DNA of 64,000 bases from Pantoea sp. RIT-PI-b (GCF_001187905.1 NZ_LGIS01000033.1:310001-374000); one strand, 5' to 3'; shown: positions 49,465-60,185, counted from the first letter of the stretch. Numbers and translations: made by a program. The notes: a model not told the origin generated them from the letters alone.

Positions 49465-52400
49465 ATGAGCCTTACCCCAGTAAATATTGCAGTGGTTGAT
49501 AACAAGACCATTGTCAAAGCGGAAGTTTTAAGTACTGCCAAGGGAAATGCGCCGGTAAAAATAAAAGCGATTGCCGGTGGTAAATATATTCTCTCCGAAG
49601 GTAAAGATGGCGTTGCTCCAGAAAACGTCACATTAAAGCGCGTAGGTAAAAATCTGCACGTCATTCTTGAAGGCTCTGATATCGATCAGCCGCAACTCAT
49701 TATCGAAAATTTCTACGATAATCCAGGCGAACTGGTCGGTAAGGGTGAAGATGGCCAATGGCACGCTTACACTGCGACCAGCGGCGATGAGAATGATGAA
49801 GCCGCCTTCTTAATGGATGGCGAGAGCAGCGCCGTTGCACTGGGTGCAGCGAGCATTGGTGGTCTCGACGGTCTGACTGCCGCGGGCACTGCGTTCTCTC
49901 CCGCGCTGATTGCGCTGGGCGTATTAGGTGCATTGGCCGCAGCAACCGGCATTGGTTTGCTGGTAGCCGGCGGTGGTGGCGGTGGCGGCGGTAGCCCGCG
50001 TTCGGTACCGACTCCTTCTATCATCGAAGCCTATGATGATGTCGGTCCGTTGACAGGCACGCTGCGCAGTGGCGATTCCACTGACGATAGCACTCCAACT
50101 CTGAGCGGTACCGGTACGCCGGGCAACACCGTTGAAATCTGGGACAATGGAGTAAAAATTGGCGAGCAGCTGATTGGTGAAGACGGCACATGGTCCTATA
50201 CCACGCCGCCACTGACCCATGGTCCACACAGCATCACCGTTGTAGAAAAAGATCCCGGCGGCCGCACCAGCGAACCTTCGGATCCATTTGAACTGAATAT
50301 CGATCTGGAAGCACCCGATCGCGCAGAACTGAATGAAGTATGGGATGACATTGAACCCCGTACCGGTTTAGTCAGCAACGGCGGCAGCACCAACGATCAG
50401 CAGCCTGATTTCCGTGGCAAAGCTGAGCCTCTGTCTGAAGTCGAAATCACCCTTGATGGCGTTGTTGTCGCCCGCGTTCCGGTTGATGCCAATGGCGACT
50501 GGAGCTGGACTCCGTCAACACCGCTGGGTGAAGGCAATCACACCGTAAGCCTGGTCGTGATTGATCCGGTAGGTAACCCAAGCCTGCCAACCCCTGATTT
50601 TAATTTCACCGTGGATATCACGCCTCCGGTGATGATCCCTTCTGCGTTTGACATGGATAACGTTATTGATGACGTTGGCATGAAAACCGGTCCTATCGCG
50701 CGCGACAGCATCACCGATGATAACCGTCCGACCTTTAACGGCAGCGGCCTGGATGCAGGCGATACCGTAGAAGTATGGGATGTCCTGACCAACGAATTAC
50801 TGGGTACCACCACTGTTAAAGAAGATGGCACCTGGACCTTCACGCCTGATAGAGACATGAGCGAAGGTCCACACAGCGTATCGGTCACCATCGTTGATCC
50901 AGCCGGTCTGAGCAGCGACCCAAGCCCAACTTTCGAATTTGTCATTGATACTACGCGTCCAGCTAAACCTACTGGCGATCAGTTCGAAGGCGCGTGGGAT
51001 GACGTGGGTCCTGTGGTCGGTCAAATCGAAAATGGCTCCACCACGGATGATACCCAACCTGAATTCAAAGGCACCGGTCTGACGCCAGGTCACATCGTTC
51101 ATATCCGTGAAACGGGTGTGGATCAGGTCTTTGGTACCGCTATCGTTGATGCAAACGGTAACTGGACCTGGACCCCGCGTGACGACGAGCGTCTGGGCAC
51201 CGGCGAATATGTATTTGTTATTGAAGTAGAAGATGAAATTGGCCGCGTCAGCGATCCAAGCGATCCGATTGACTTCATCATTGACGTCACGCCTCCGACC
51301 GATCCAATCATCAGCGATTTCTTCGATGACCAGGGTGCGGTAACGGGCGCCAACGACGGCAGCACGCCAACCGATGATGCCCAGCCTGAATTCCGCGGCA
51401 CCGGCGAACCTGGCAGCTATATCTGGGTTTACATTGACGGCGTTTATGCTGGTTCAGCCAAGGTTGAAAACGACCGTAGCTGGTCATTTACGCCAGATTT
51501 CCAACTGACCAACGGTCCACACCGTGTCACGGCGCAGGCGCATGACGATGCCGGCAACCGTAGCGGCGTGTCATTACCTTTCGATCTGATTGTTCAGGCA
51601 GGTGGCATCCCGGATAACCCGGCAATCACCGGCGTCATTGACAATGTGCCTGGCGGCATCGTCGGCAACATCGGTCCAGGCGGCCTGACTAACGATCCAC
51701 GTCCAGAAGTCACCGGTACCGCACCAGCGGGCACCGTGGTTGAAGTCTTCATTGACGGCATCAGCATCGGCACCGTGACCTCAGATGCGTTCGGACAATG
51801 GCGCATCGAATCCAACCGCGACCTGGCGAGTGGTGAGCACCGCATCATTGCGCAAAACGCAGATGGCAGCGGCTCGCCAAGCGGCGAATACCTGATTGTC
51901 GTGGATGTCGACGCACCTACTATCGCAGACGACCTTGATCTGTGGGATGACGTTCCAGCCGTAACCGGCTCAATTGGTTCAGGTGATACCACCGATGACC
52001 GCACGCCAACCTTTACCGGAACCGGCGGCGAGCCAGGCGATATTGTTTACGTCTATGACGATGGCGAGGTATTGGGTACCACAGTCGTTAAAGATGACGG
52101 CACATGGGAATTCCCATCACCGCCGCTGGAAGACGGTGACCATAGCTTTACCGTCATCATTGAAGATGAAGCCGGTAACAAGAGTCCGGAAACTACGCCA
52201 ATCGACTTCATCGTTGATACCAGTGCAGTACTGATCTCCATTGATTACGCCGAAGATAACGTCGGTTCCATCCGCGACAACCTGTACAACGGCGCATTCA
52301 CCGATGATGACACGCCAACCCTGCGCGGTCAGGCAACGCCTAATTCGCTGGTTAGCATTTATCTGGATAACGTACTGGTTGACACCGTTATGTCCAACGG

Positions 52401-55400
52401 CCGTGGTGAGTGGGTTTACACCATTACGCTGCCAGAAGGCCAGCATCGCATCACCGCAACGGTAACCACACCTGCCGGCGGTGAAAGTGTGCCAACGGGT
52501 GAATTCGTGCTGAATGTCGATCTGACACCACCGGTCAAACCTGCCATTGATAAAATTACGGACGATGTCGGCTCTATTCAGGGTGACGTCGCCAATAACG
52601 GCTACACCGATGACTCGACACCAACGCTGGTCGGCGTACCGGTTGAGCCAAACGGTTTAGTGATCATTTATGACCGTGGCGTGCGTATCGATAGCATTCG
52701 TGCTGACGGCGACGGTAACTGGAGCTGGACACCGGCAACCCCACTGAACGACGGTGAGCACATCTTCGCAGTAGAAGTACAGGATGCGGTTGGCCACGTT
52801 TCAGAGCGTTCCGATCCGTGGACCGTTAACATCGATACCGAAGCACCAGGCCGTCCAATCATCGGACCAGAAGGTGAGCTGGCAGGTGCATGGGATGATG
52901 TCGGTCCATTCACCGGTATCATCGAAGATTTAACCGACGATAACCGTCCAACCTTCGCTGGCGGCGGCGGCACTATGGTGCCAGGCAACATCGTCGAAGT
53001 GTGGGATGAATTCCCAGCGGGTACCAAGACGCTGATCGGCACCGCGATTGTCGATGCCGACGGTAACTGGACCCTCACGCCTGAAGTGGGTGAAGAGCTG
53101 GCAGATGGCGTCCATAAAATCAGCATCATTGTGGAAGAGCCAACCGGTCAACGTAGCCCGGAAAGCGATCAAATTGAGTTCGAAGTTGATACCACGCCAC
53201 CACCAGCACCGGTGATTACCGGAATGACTGATGCAGATGGCCCGATTACTGACGGCACCACGCGCGATCCGTTCCCGACCATCATCGGTACGGCAGAGCC
53301 AGGTACCACGGTATTTATCTATGACCAGGACGATCAACTGCTCGGCAGCACCACGGCTGACCCAACCACAGGCGACTGGACATTCGTGCCAAGCCGTCCG
53401 CTGGAGCAGGGTACAACTGAGCTGACTGCAGTAGCACGCGACCCGGCAGGTAATACCGGCGCGCCGTCTGCACCTGCGCCAATCGAAGTGGTTTCCGGCG
53501 GTGTTACGCCAGATATCACCATCACCGGCGTTTATGATGACGTGGTTGCACACACCGGTCTGATTGAGAAAGACGGTCTGAGCAACGACCCAACGCCAAC
53601 CCTGCGCGGTACCGGCCCTGCTGGCACCATCGTGCATGTGTTTGACGACAACCTTGGCCTGCTGGGCACGGTAGAAGTTGACGCTGATGGCCGCTGGGAA
53701 CTGGAAGTGGGTCCGTTGGTCTCTGGCGACTACAACTTCACCGCACAGCCAGAACTGGCTGACGGCAGCCTCGGCGGAGCCACCGGCAACTGGCCGATTG
53801 CTATCGACGTGGATGCACCAGCCAACGTGGCCGATCTGTCACTGTGGGATGATGAACAGGACAACCCGGCAACGGAAATCATCAGCGGCGGCACCACCGA
53901 CGATGCCACGCCAACCCTGAAGGGCACGGCGGAGCCAGGCGCCACGGTCATCGTTCGCGATGAGAATGGCGATCTGGTAGGCACTGCGGTTGCTGATGCC
54001 ACCACCGGTGAATGGAGTGTGACGCCATCCACGCCTCTGCGTGACGGCGACCACAGCTTCACCACGGAAGTGATTGACGAAGCGGGCAACAGCAGCGGCG
54101 AGCAGCCGGGTATCGACTTCACCGTTGACACCTCGCGCCTGGCCGTCTCCATCACCCACGTAGCGGATGATGAAGGCAGCATTACTGGCAACATCGCCAG
54201 CGGCGGTAAAACCGATGACACCACGCCAACCGTACACGGTCGTGCGACGCCTAACAGCATCGTCACACTCTACGTCGATGGCGTGGAAATCGGCAGCGTA
54301 CGTACTAATGCATTCGGCTTCTGGGAGCAGGAACTGGCCTTGACCGAAGGTACCTACGCCATTACGGCGAGCGTGACCAACGCCAGCGGCACCACTACCA
54401 CCAACGAGTTTTCGCTGGAGATTGACACTACAGCACCGAACCAGGCCGTGATTGACCGCGTGCTGGATGACGTGGGCGCCGATCAGGGTGAAGTCCTTAG
54501 CGGCGGTAAAACTGACGACAACACGCCAACCGTAGAAGGCCGCGGCGTACCGGGCGATATCGTCACCGTGTATGTTGACGACATTCCACAGGGCACCCGT
54601 GTAGTCCGTGAAGATGGCACCTGGAGCTTCACGCTGCCACCGCAGGAAGATGGCGTTAAGCAGATTTCTGTCAGCTTCACGGATGACGTCGGCAACGAAG
54701 GCGACCGTTCAGATAACTGGGAAGTGAATATTGATACCGTGCCTCCGGCCGGTGCCATTACTGCGGCAACCAACAACAACGATCCAGCGGACCTGGTTAA
54801 TGTTCCAGACAACGGTTACAGCAACGACACCACGCCGGTGATCAGCGGTACCGGTGAAGAGGGCGCCATTGTTCATCTGTATGACCAGAATGATCGTCTG
54901 GTAGGCAGCGCAGTGGTAACCGGCGGTGTATGGCAGATTGAGACCATCGTTCTGGCAGAAGACACTTACACCTTGCGTGCTGAGTTTGATGACGGTGTGC
55001 ACAAGGCCACCAGCAACGAGTGGGTGATCACCATTGACACCACGCCACCGGGCGCAGGCACCTTTACCGAGATTCTGGATAACTTCGGTACCACTACCGG
55101 TCCTGTGACCAGCGGTATGGTGACGGACGATGCCACGCCAACGCTGAAAGGCACCGGCGAACCGAACAGCTGGGTTTTCATCTATAACGGTGCAGATACC
55201 ACCAACGTGTTGGGCTCTGTTCAGGTCGGAACTGACGGTAACTGGGAGCTGGAACTGGCAACGCTGCCAGACGGCCCATACAACTTTGAAGCGGTGTTCC
55301 GTGATGAAGCGGGTAACGTGGGCGGTCGTACCGGCTCATGGCCAATCATCATTGACTCCTACGTACCAGGCATTCCGGGCACTGGCCCTGGCGGCGCGCT

Positions 55401-58400
55401 GGAAGGGGCTTACGATGATGTTCCGGCACACGTCGGCGTGATCGGCGACCTGACCAACGATAACCGTCCGGAACTGGCGGGTGGCGGTCTGCGTAAAGAT
55501 GACATCGTCAACATTTACGATGAATTCCCGGCAGGCACCAAAACGCTGATCGGTACCGCGATTGTTGATGAAAACGGTAACTGGACCTTTACCCCGGAAG
55601 TGGGCGACGAGCTGAGTGATGGCGAACATAGCTTCACCATTATTGTTGAAGCCACCAACGGTAACGTCAGTCCGGAAAGCGATCCGCTGGAGTTTGAAGT
55701 GGACACCACGCCACCACCAGCACCGGTAATCACCGCGATTACTGATGCCGATGGTCCGGTCAGCGGCGGCAGCACGGCGGATCAGTTCCCGACCATTAGC
55801 GGAACGTCTGAGCCGGGTAGCACCGTCTACATTTATGACCAGTATGACAATCTGCTGGGTACGGCAACGGCCAGTGATACGGCGCCAGGTAACTGGTCGT
55901 TCATACCATCGCGTCCACTGCCACAGGGTGAGTTGATCCTGACCGCGGTAGCAGAAGATAAAGCGGGTAACACCGGTTTACCGTCAGCGCCAGAAACAGT
56001 GGATATCATCTCCGGTGGCGAAACGCCTGATATTGCCATCACCGGCGTCTATGACGACGTGGCGGCACATACCGGTTTGATTGAAAAAGAGGGTCTGAGC
56101 AACGATCCAACGCCAACCCTGCGCGGTACCGGTCCTGTTGGCACCATTGTGCATGTGTTTGACGACAACCTTGGCCTGCTGGGCACGGTAGAAGTTGACG
56201 CTGATGGTCGCTGGGAACTGGAAGTGGGTCCGCTGGCCTCTGGCGACTACAACTTCACCGCACAGCCAGAACTGGCTGACGGCAGCCTGGGCGCTGCCAC
56301 CGGCGAATGGCCGATTGTTATCGACGTGGATGCGCCAGCTAACGTAGCCGATCTGTCACTGTGGGATGATGAGCAGGACAACCCGGCAACGGAAATCATT
56401 AGCGGCGGCACCACCGACGATGCCACGCCAACCCTGAAGGGCACGGCGGAGCCAGGCGCCACGGTTATCGTGCGTGATGAGAATGGCGATCTGGTGGGCA
56501 CCGCGGTTGCTGATGCGACTACCGGTGAATGGAGTGTGACGCCATCCACGCCTCTGCGTGACGGTGACCACAGCTTCACCACCGAAGTGATTGATGAAGC
56601 GGGTAACACCAGCGGCGAACAGCCGGGTATCGACTTCACCGTTGACACCTCGCGTCTGGCCGTCTCCATCACCCACGTAGCGGATGATGAAGGCAGCATC
56701 CAGGGCAATATTGCCAGCGGCGGCAAAACCGACGACACCACACCAACCGTACACGGTCGTGCGACGCCTAACAGCATCGTCACACTCTATGTCGACGGCG
56801 TGGAAATCGGCAGCGTACGCACTAATGCATTCGGCTTCTGGGAGCAGGAACTGGCGCTGACTGAAGGCAACTACGTCATTACGGCAAGCGTGACCAATGC
56901 CAGCGGCACCACTACCACCAACGAGTTTTCGCTGGAGATTGACACCACCGCACCGAACGCGGCCGTGATTGACCGCGTGCTGGATGACGTGGGCGCCGAT
57001 CAGGGTGAAGTCCTCAGCGGCGGTAAAACTGATGACACTACCCCAACGGTAGAAGGTCGTGGCGTTGCTGGCGACATCGTGAACGTATTTGTTGACGATG
57101 TGCTGATGGGCACCCGCGTAGTCCGTGAAGACGGCACCTGGAGCTTCACGCTGCCACCGCAGGAAGATGGCGTTAAGCAGATCTCGGTCAGCTTCACGGA
57201 TGAAGTGGGTAACGAAGGTGACCGTTCGGCGGATTGGGAAATTACCATTGATACCGTGCCACCGGCCGGTGCCATTACCGCTGCAACCAACAACAGCGAT
57301 CCGGCTGCACCGGTAGATGTGGCAGAAGGCGGTTACACCTTCGACCAGACGCCAGTGATCAGCGGTACCGGTGAAGAGGGCGCCACGGTGCGTCTGTATG
57401 ACCAAACCGGTCGCCTGCTGGGCACCACCATTGTTACCGGTGGCGTATGGCAGATTGAAACCGCGCTGTTGGCGGAAGGTCCGCATACGCTGAAAGCCGT
57501 GTTCAACGATGGCGTGTATGAAGTGGAGAGTGCGGAGTGGGGGATCAACATTGATACCACCCTGCCGACCGGCACCATCGACCAGATTTACGATGATGTT
57601 GGCCGTGATACCGGTCCATTAGTCAGCGGCGATCGCACCGATGACCGCTCGCCAACCCTGAGGGGCACCGCCGAACCGTTTGCGTGGGTGTATATCTACG
57701 ATGGCGCAGGCACCACCGTGTTGGGTTCTGGCCAGGCGAATGCGGCGGGTGTCTGGGAATTTGATGTGACGGTACCGCGTGATGGCACCTACAACTTTAC
57801 CGCGCAGTTTGTTGACCGCGCCGGTAATGAAAGTACCACTCGCGCGGACTCGTGGCCGATTACCATCGACACCACGCCACCAACGGTAGGACGTATTACC
57901 AGTGCATGGGATGACTTTGGTGCCAGCATCGGCAACGTCGTCAATGGCGGCAGGACTGATGATGTACGTCCAACCTATAGTGGTACTGGGGAAGAAGGCT
58001 CGATTGTGCGTCTGTGGGAAGGTGCCACTGAGATTGGCTCAGCGGTCGTTACCGGTGGAAACTGGACAATCACGCCAAACCGTGACTTCGTTGGTACCGG
58101 TCTGCACACAGTGACGGCGACCTTTGAGGATGATTTGGGTAACCGTGGCGGGCATTCACCGGGTTATGGTGTGAATATTGGGCCGGACTTCGCCTTCATT
58201 GGCGGTGGTATTACCACTATGGTTCAGTGGTATAGAGGAGACTCAGCCGGAAACTATATCAGCTATTCAGGTGGAATGACGAGCGCTAGTATAAACTTCC
58301 GTGAGTATTTTATTCCAGACAGACCTGTTCCAGATTTTAGTGACATAGCTATTGCAAAAAGTGGCGATCTGCCACCTGGCGCAACTCTAACGTTAGTCTG

Positions 58401-59241
58401 GAATGGTGCTCGCTATAGTATTAATACTGTGACCAGCCCCGCAGGCAGACATAGAATCAATGGTTTTAATTTTTGGGAGCGTGATGGACTCAATAACTTT
58501 TATGTTGAGGCAAATATTGGGGGAGTTATAATCAGAACTGCGGATTATACTGTCAACATTTATACCCCCGTGGGTACGCCGAGACCTGGTTCAGAATGGG
58601 GTACATTCGCTGAGGATGATGCTTTGGCGGCAGCAGTGAAGGCTCAGGATGATTCTGAATCGAAGGTTTCCGATGGTGATGAGGAAGCACCAAAACTCTC
58701 TTCGGCAGTTGAAGAAAGCATCAATGATGAAACATCTGATGAGGCGGTGACAACTGAGGTAACAGCGCCAATTGTTAATGACGTTGCAGAGATTGCAGTT
58801 GAAAATGGAACTGAAGAAGCACTGCTTGCCAGCGCAGCAGAAGTCGAAGGCACCGAAGGTGAAATCGACACCTGGGAGATCACCGGTAGCGACCTGGTGA
58901 TTGACCTGGCGAAGTACGCGGCGGCGCTGGAGTCGGTGGAAGTGATTGATATCACCGGCGACGGCGATAACACCCTGAATATCAGCCTCGGCGATATTCT
59001 GGTGCACGGCGAGAAAGACCTGTTCGTTGCCGATGGCAAAGTACAGATGATGGTGAAAGGTAACGAAGGCGATGTGGTCAACCTGTCTGACCTGTTACCG
59101 GACGGTAGCGATACCGGTGACTGGAACGCAGGCGAGAACGTGTGGGTAGAGGGCGTGGAGTACACGGTTTACGCCCACACCGGCCAGGCGGCGGAAGTCC
59201 TGATTCAAATGGGCGTTCAGACCAACCTGGAAAACCACTAA
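49465..59241 (+). CDS. Giant BapA-like Ig-repeat adhesin
   Basis: A 3258-aa predicted surface adhesin. Residues 1-140 are a BapA prefix-like domain (MSLTPVNIAVVDNKTIVKAE); 150-180 are hydrophobic then Gly-rich (ends GGGGGGGGS); about 183-2905 hold 26 Ig-like repeats of ~100 aa, with the motif DD(V/E)G...G(x)TDD(x)TP(T)L(x)G. About 2908-3045 are a unique domain; ~3045-3130 a very acidic linker; 3130-3258 a C-terminal domain with GDGDNTLNISLGDIL, as in type I-secreted adhesins. No Sec signal and almost no Cys. Likely role: biofilm, cell-cell or host adhesion. No T1SS genes are in the window. Next gene is 53 bases downstream. Confidence 0.92.
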   Translation: MSLTPVNIAVVDNKTIVKAEVLSTAKGNAPVKIKAIAGGKYILSEGKDGVAPENVTLKRVGKNLHVILEGSDIDQPQLIIENFYDNPGELVGKGEDGQWHAYTATSGDENDEAAFLMDGESSAVALGAASIGGLDGLTAAGTAFSPALIALGVLGALAAATGIGLLVAGGGGGGGGSPRSVPTPSIIEAYDDVGPLTGTLRSGDSTDDSTPTLSGTGTPGNTVEIWDNGVKIGEQLIGEDGTWSYTTPPLTHGPHSITVVEKDPGGRTSEPSDPFELNIDLEAPDRAELNEVWDDIEPRTGLVSNGGSTNDQQPDFRGKAEPLSEVEITLDGVVVARVPVDANGDWSWTPSTPLGEGNHTVSLVVIDPVGNPSLPTPDFNFTVDITPPVMIPSAFDMDNVIDDVGMKTGPIARDSITDDNRPTFNGSGLDAGDTVEVWDVLTNELLGTTTVKEDGTWTFTPDRDMSEGPHSVSVTIVDPAGLSSDPSPTFEFVIDTTRPAKPTGDQFEGAWDDVGPVVGQIENGSTTDDTQPEFKGTGLTPGHIVHIRETGVDQVFGTAIVDANGNWTWTPRDDERLGTGEYVFVIEVEDEIGRVSDPSDPIDFIIDVTPPTDPIISDFFDDQGAVTGANDGSTPTDDAQPEFRGTGEPGSYIWVYIDGVYAGSAKVENDRSWSFTPDFQLTNGPHRVTAQAHDDAGNRSGVSLPFDLIVQAGGIPDNPAITGVIDNVPGGIVGNIGPGGLTNDPRPEVTGTAPAGTVVEVFIDGISIGTVTSDAFGQWRIESNRDLASGEHRIIAQNADGSGSPSGEYLIVVDVDAPTIADDLDLWDDVPAVTGSIGSGDTTDDRTPTFTGTGGEPGDIVYVYDDGEVLGTTVVKDDGTWEFPSPPLEDGDHSFTVIIEDEAGNKSPETTPIDFIVDTSAVLISIDYAEDNVGSIRDNLYNGAFTDDDTPTLRGQATPNSLVSIYLDNVLVDTVMSNGRGEWVYTITLPEGQHRITATVTTPAGGESVPTGEFVLNVDLTPPVKPAIDKITDDVGSIQGDVANNGYTDDSTPTLVGVPVEPNGLVIIYDRGVRIDSIRADGDGNWSWTPATPLNDGEHIFAVEVQDAVGHVSERSDPWTVNIDTEAPGRPIIGPEGELAGAWDDVGPFTGIIEDLTDDNRPTFAGGGGTMVPGNIVEVWDEFPAGTKTLIGTAIVDADGNWTLTPEVGEELADGVHKISIIVEEPTGQRSPESDQIEFEVDTTPPPAPVITGMTDADGPITDGTTRDPFPTIIGTAEPGTTVFIYDQDDQLLGSTTADPTTGDWTFVPSRPLEQGTTELTAVARDPAGNTGAPSAPAPIEVVSGGVTPDITITGVYDDVVAHTGLIEKDGLSNDPTPTLRGTGPAGTIVHVFDDNLGLLGTVEVDADGRWELEVGPLVSGDYNFTAQPELADGSLGGATGNWPIAIDVDAPANVADLSLWDDEQDNPATEIISGGTTDDATPTLKGTAEPGATVIVRDENGDLVGTAVADATTGEWSVTPSTPLRDGDHSFTTEVIDEAGNSSGEQPGIDFTVDTSRLAVSITHVADDEGSITGNIASGGKTDDTTPTVHGRATPNSIVTLYVDGVEIGSVRTNAFGFWEQELALTEGTYAITASVTNASGTTTTNEFSLEIDTTAPNQAVIDRVLDDVGADQGEVLSGGKTDDNTPTVEGRGVPGDIVTVYVDDIPQGTRVVREDGTWSFTLPPQEDGVKQISVSFTDDVGNEGDRSDNWEVNIDTVPPAGAITAATNNNDPADLVNVPDNGYSNDTTPVISGTGEEGAIVHLYDQNDRLVGSAVVTGGVWQIETIVLAEDTYTLRAEFDDGVHKATSNEWVITIDTTPPGAGTFTEILDNFGTTTGPVTSGMVTDDATPTLKGTGEPNSWVFIYNGADTTNVLGSVQVGTDGNWELELATLPDGPYNFEAVFRDEAGNVGGRTGSWPIIIDSYVPGIPGTGPGGALEGAYDDVPAHVGVIGDLTNDNRPELAGGGLRKDDIVNIYDEFPAGTKTLIGTAIVDENGNWTFTPEVGDELSDGEHSFTIIVEATNGNVSPESDPLEFEVDTTPPPAPVITAITDADGPVSGGSTADQFPTISGTSEPGSTVYIYDQYDNLLGTATASDTAPGNWSFIPSRPLPQGELILTAVAEDKAGNTGLPSAPETVDIISGGETPDIAITGVYDDVAAHTGLIEKEGLSNDPTPTLRGTGPVGTIVHVFDDNLGLLGTVEVDADGRWELEVGPLASGDYNFTAQPELADGSLGAATGEWPIVIDVDAPANVADLSLWDDEQDNPATEIISGGTTDDATPTLKGTAEPGATVIVRDENGDLVGTAVADATTGEWSVTPSTPLRDGDHSFTTEVIDEAGNTSGEQPGIDFTVDTSRLAVSITHVADDEGSIQGNIASGGKTDDTTPTVHGRATPNSIVTLYVDGVEIGSVRTNAFGFWEQELALTEGNYVITASVTNASGTTTTNEFSLEIDTTAPNAAVIDRVLDDVGADQGEVLSGGKTDDTTPTVEGRGVAGDIVNVFVDDVLMGTRVVREDGTWSFTLPPQEDGVKQISVSFTDEVGNEGDRSADWEITIDTVPPAGAITAATNNSDPAAPVDVAEGGYTFDQTPVISGTGEEGATVRLYDQTGRLLGTTIVTGGVWQIETALLAEGPHTLKAVFNDGVYEVESAEWGINIDTTLPTGTIDQIYDDVGRDTGPLVSGDRTDDRSPTLRGTAEPFAWVYIYDGAGTTVLGSGQANAAGVWEFDVTVPRDGTYNFTAQFVDRAGNESTTRADSWPITIDTTPPTVGRITSAWDDFGASIGNVVNGGRTDDVRPTYSGTGEEGSIVRLWEGATEIGSAVVTGGNWTITPNRDFVGTGLHTVTATFEDDLGNRGGHSPGYGVNIGPDFAFIGGGITTMVQWYRGDSAGNYISYSGGMTSASINFREYFIPDRPVPDFSDIAIAKSGDLPPGATLTLVWNGARYSINTVTSPAGRHRINGFNFWERDGLNNFYVEANIGGVIIRTADYTVNIYTPVGTPRPGSEWGTFAEDDALAAAVKAQDDSESKVSDGDEEAPKLSSAVEESINDETSDEAVTTEVTAPIVNDVAEIAVENGTEEALLASAAEVEGTEGEIDTWEITGSDLVIDLAKYAAALESVEVIDITGDGDNTLNISLGDILVHGEKDLFVADGKVQMMVKGNEGDVVNLSDLLPDGSDTGDWNAGENVWVEGVEYTVYAHTGQAAEVLIQMGVQTNLENH
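50010..58180 (+). repeat. Array of 26 Ig-like domain repeats
   Basis: Counted from the recurring (T/N)DD-x-(T/R/Q)P-x-(L/F/V)-x-G signature. Repeats are about 290-320 bases. Repeats 10-17 and 18-25 are two copies of one eight-repeat block. Confidence 0.88.
52851..57880 (+). repeat. Tandem duplication of an eight-repeat block (2 x ~2.5 kb)
   Basis: Unit A is ~52851-55365 and unit B ~55366-57880. Matching points lie 2517 bases (839 codons) apart, for example ATCACCGGCG at 53521 and 56038. Identity is highest in the middle (about 53560-54500 against 56077-57017) and decays at both ends. Boundaries are approximate. Confidence 0.85.
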
Positions 59242-59260
59242 TCCCTTAATTACTACAAAT

Positions 59261-59282
59261 GAGGTGCCCTGCGGGGCACCTC
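59261..59282 (+). promoter_or_regulatory. Hairpin between adhesin and OmpA-like gene
   Basis: GAGGTGCC/GGCACCTC with loop CTGCGG and no T-run; it ends one base before the GGAGA ribosome site of the next gene. It could protect an mRNA end or adjust translation. Confidence 0.45.
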
Positions 59283-59294
59283 TGGAGAACTGTC

Positions 59295-60185
59295 ATGACT
59301 GTATTTAAATCTTCTCTGCTGGCGCTGTGCCTGGCCAGCAGCGGACTCTTCGCGCTACAGGCGAGCGCGGCCAGCGACGAGCAAAAATTTGGTAACCCGT
59401 ATCAAACCGCGGCTGAAGTGTTTAACACCCAGGCGCAGGTGGTTTACTACCGCACCGCGCAGCAGGATCAGCACGGCGCGGCCCACGTTTACGTTGACGG
59501 CGAGTTCCAAACCTCGCTGCTGGCGGGCGGTTACAGCACCTTCTGCGTCGCGCCGGGCAGCCACACCCTCGGCGCCTACGTAAAAGATGCACCGCTGTAC
59601 AAAGGCAAAGCGCAGCCGGGTTATCGCATGGACTTCGAAGGCGGTAAAACCTACTTCGTGCAGGTCGATGATGCGCTCAACGGTCGCCCGCTGGTGCAAA
59701 CCCGCAGCGAAGCCGAGCGTAAGCTACTCAATCTGCGTCAGCAGCAGCACGTGCTGTCACGCGCTTCTGCGGTGGAAGCATGCCAGTACCAGCCGATGAC
59801 CCACAAGGATTACACCCTGGCCGGCGACATCTTGTTCCGCTTCGGTAAATCCGGACTGTCGGACATCACCGGCGCTGGTCGTAGCGCGGTGGGTGCGCTG
59901 ATCAAACAGCTGCACCAGGACGACGTCAAGCTCGACCGCATTGAAGTTATCGGTCACACCGATGACATCGGCAGCCGCGCGGGCAACATGGCGCTGGGTC
60001 TCAAGCGTGCCACCACCATCCGCGAAATGCTGATGGACGGCGGCCTGCCGGGCAACGCGCTGATTGCACGCAGCGCCGGCAGCAACGAGCCGGTAGTGAA
60101 CGACTGTAGCGGCAACCGCCAGGCGCAGATCGAGTGTAAAGCACCGAACCGCCGCGTGGTGGTCCGTGTTGCTGTAGACCAGTAA
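59295..60185 (+). CDS. OmpA-domain envelope protein with N-terminal DUF2846-like domain
   Basis: A 296-aa secreted protein: signal peptide ending ASA (about 26), an N-terminal beta-rich domain (about 30-165, VYYRTAQQDQHGAAHVYVDG ... CVAPGSHTLGAYV), and a C-terminal OmpA-like peptidoglycan-binding domain (about 180-295; IEVIGHTDDIGSRAGNMALG, APNRRVVVRV) with intact Asp and Arg positions. ATG at 59295 is chosen for GGAGA and the signal peptide. It follows the giant adhesin in what is probably one transcript and may anchor or retain it (inference; OmpA-like genes are known beside other type I adhesin loci). Strong terminator follows. Confidence 0.88.
   Translation: MTVFKSSLLALCLASSGLFALQASAASDEQKFGNPYQTAAEVFNTQAQVVYYRTAQQDQHGAAHVYVDGEFQTSLLAGGYSTFCVAPGSHTLGAYVKDAPLYKGKAQPGYRMDFEGGKTYFVQVDDALNGRPLVQTRSEAERKLLNLRQQQHVLSRASAVEACQYQPMTHKDYTLAGDILFRFGKSGLSDITGAGRSAVGALIKQLHQDDVKLDRIEVIGHTDDIGSRAGNMALGLKRATTIREMLMDGGLPGNALIARSAGSNEPVVNDCSGNRQAQIECKAPNRRVVVRVAVDQ

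Noticed and set aside
50196..57578. Numerous antisense ORFs inside the giant adhesin gene (up to 376 codons)
   Set aside because: They arise from codon bias of the repeats, are Ser/Val/Thr-rich or low-complexity, and repeat with the domain period.
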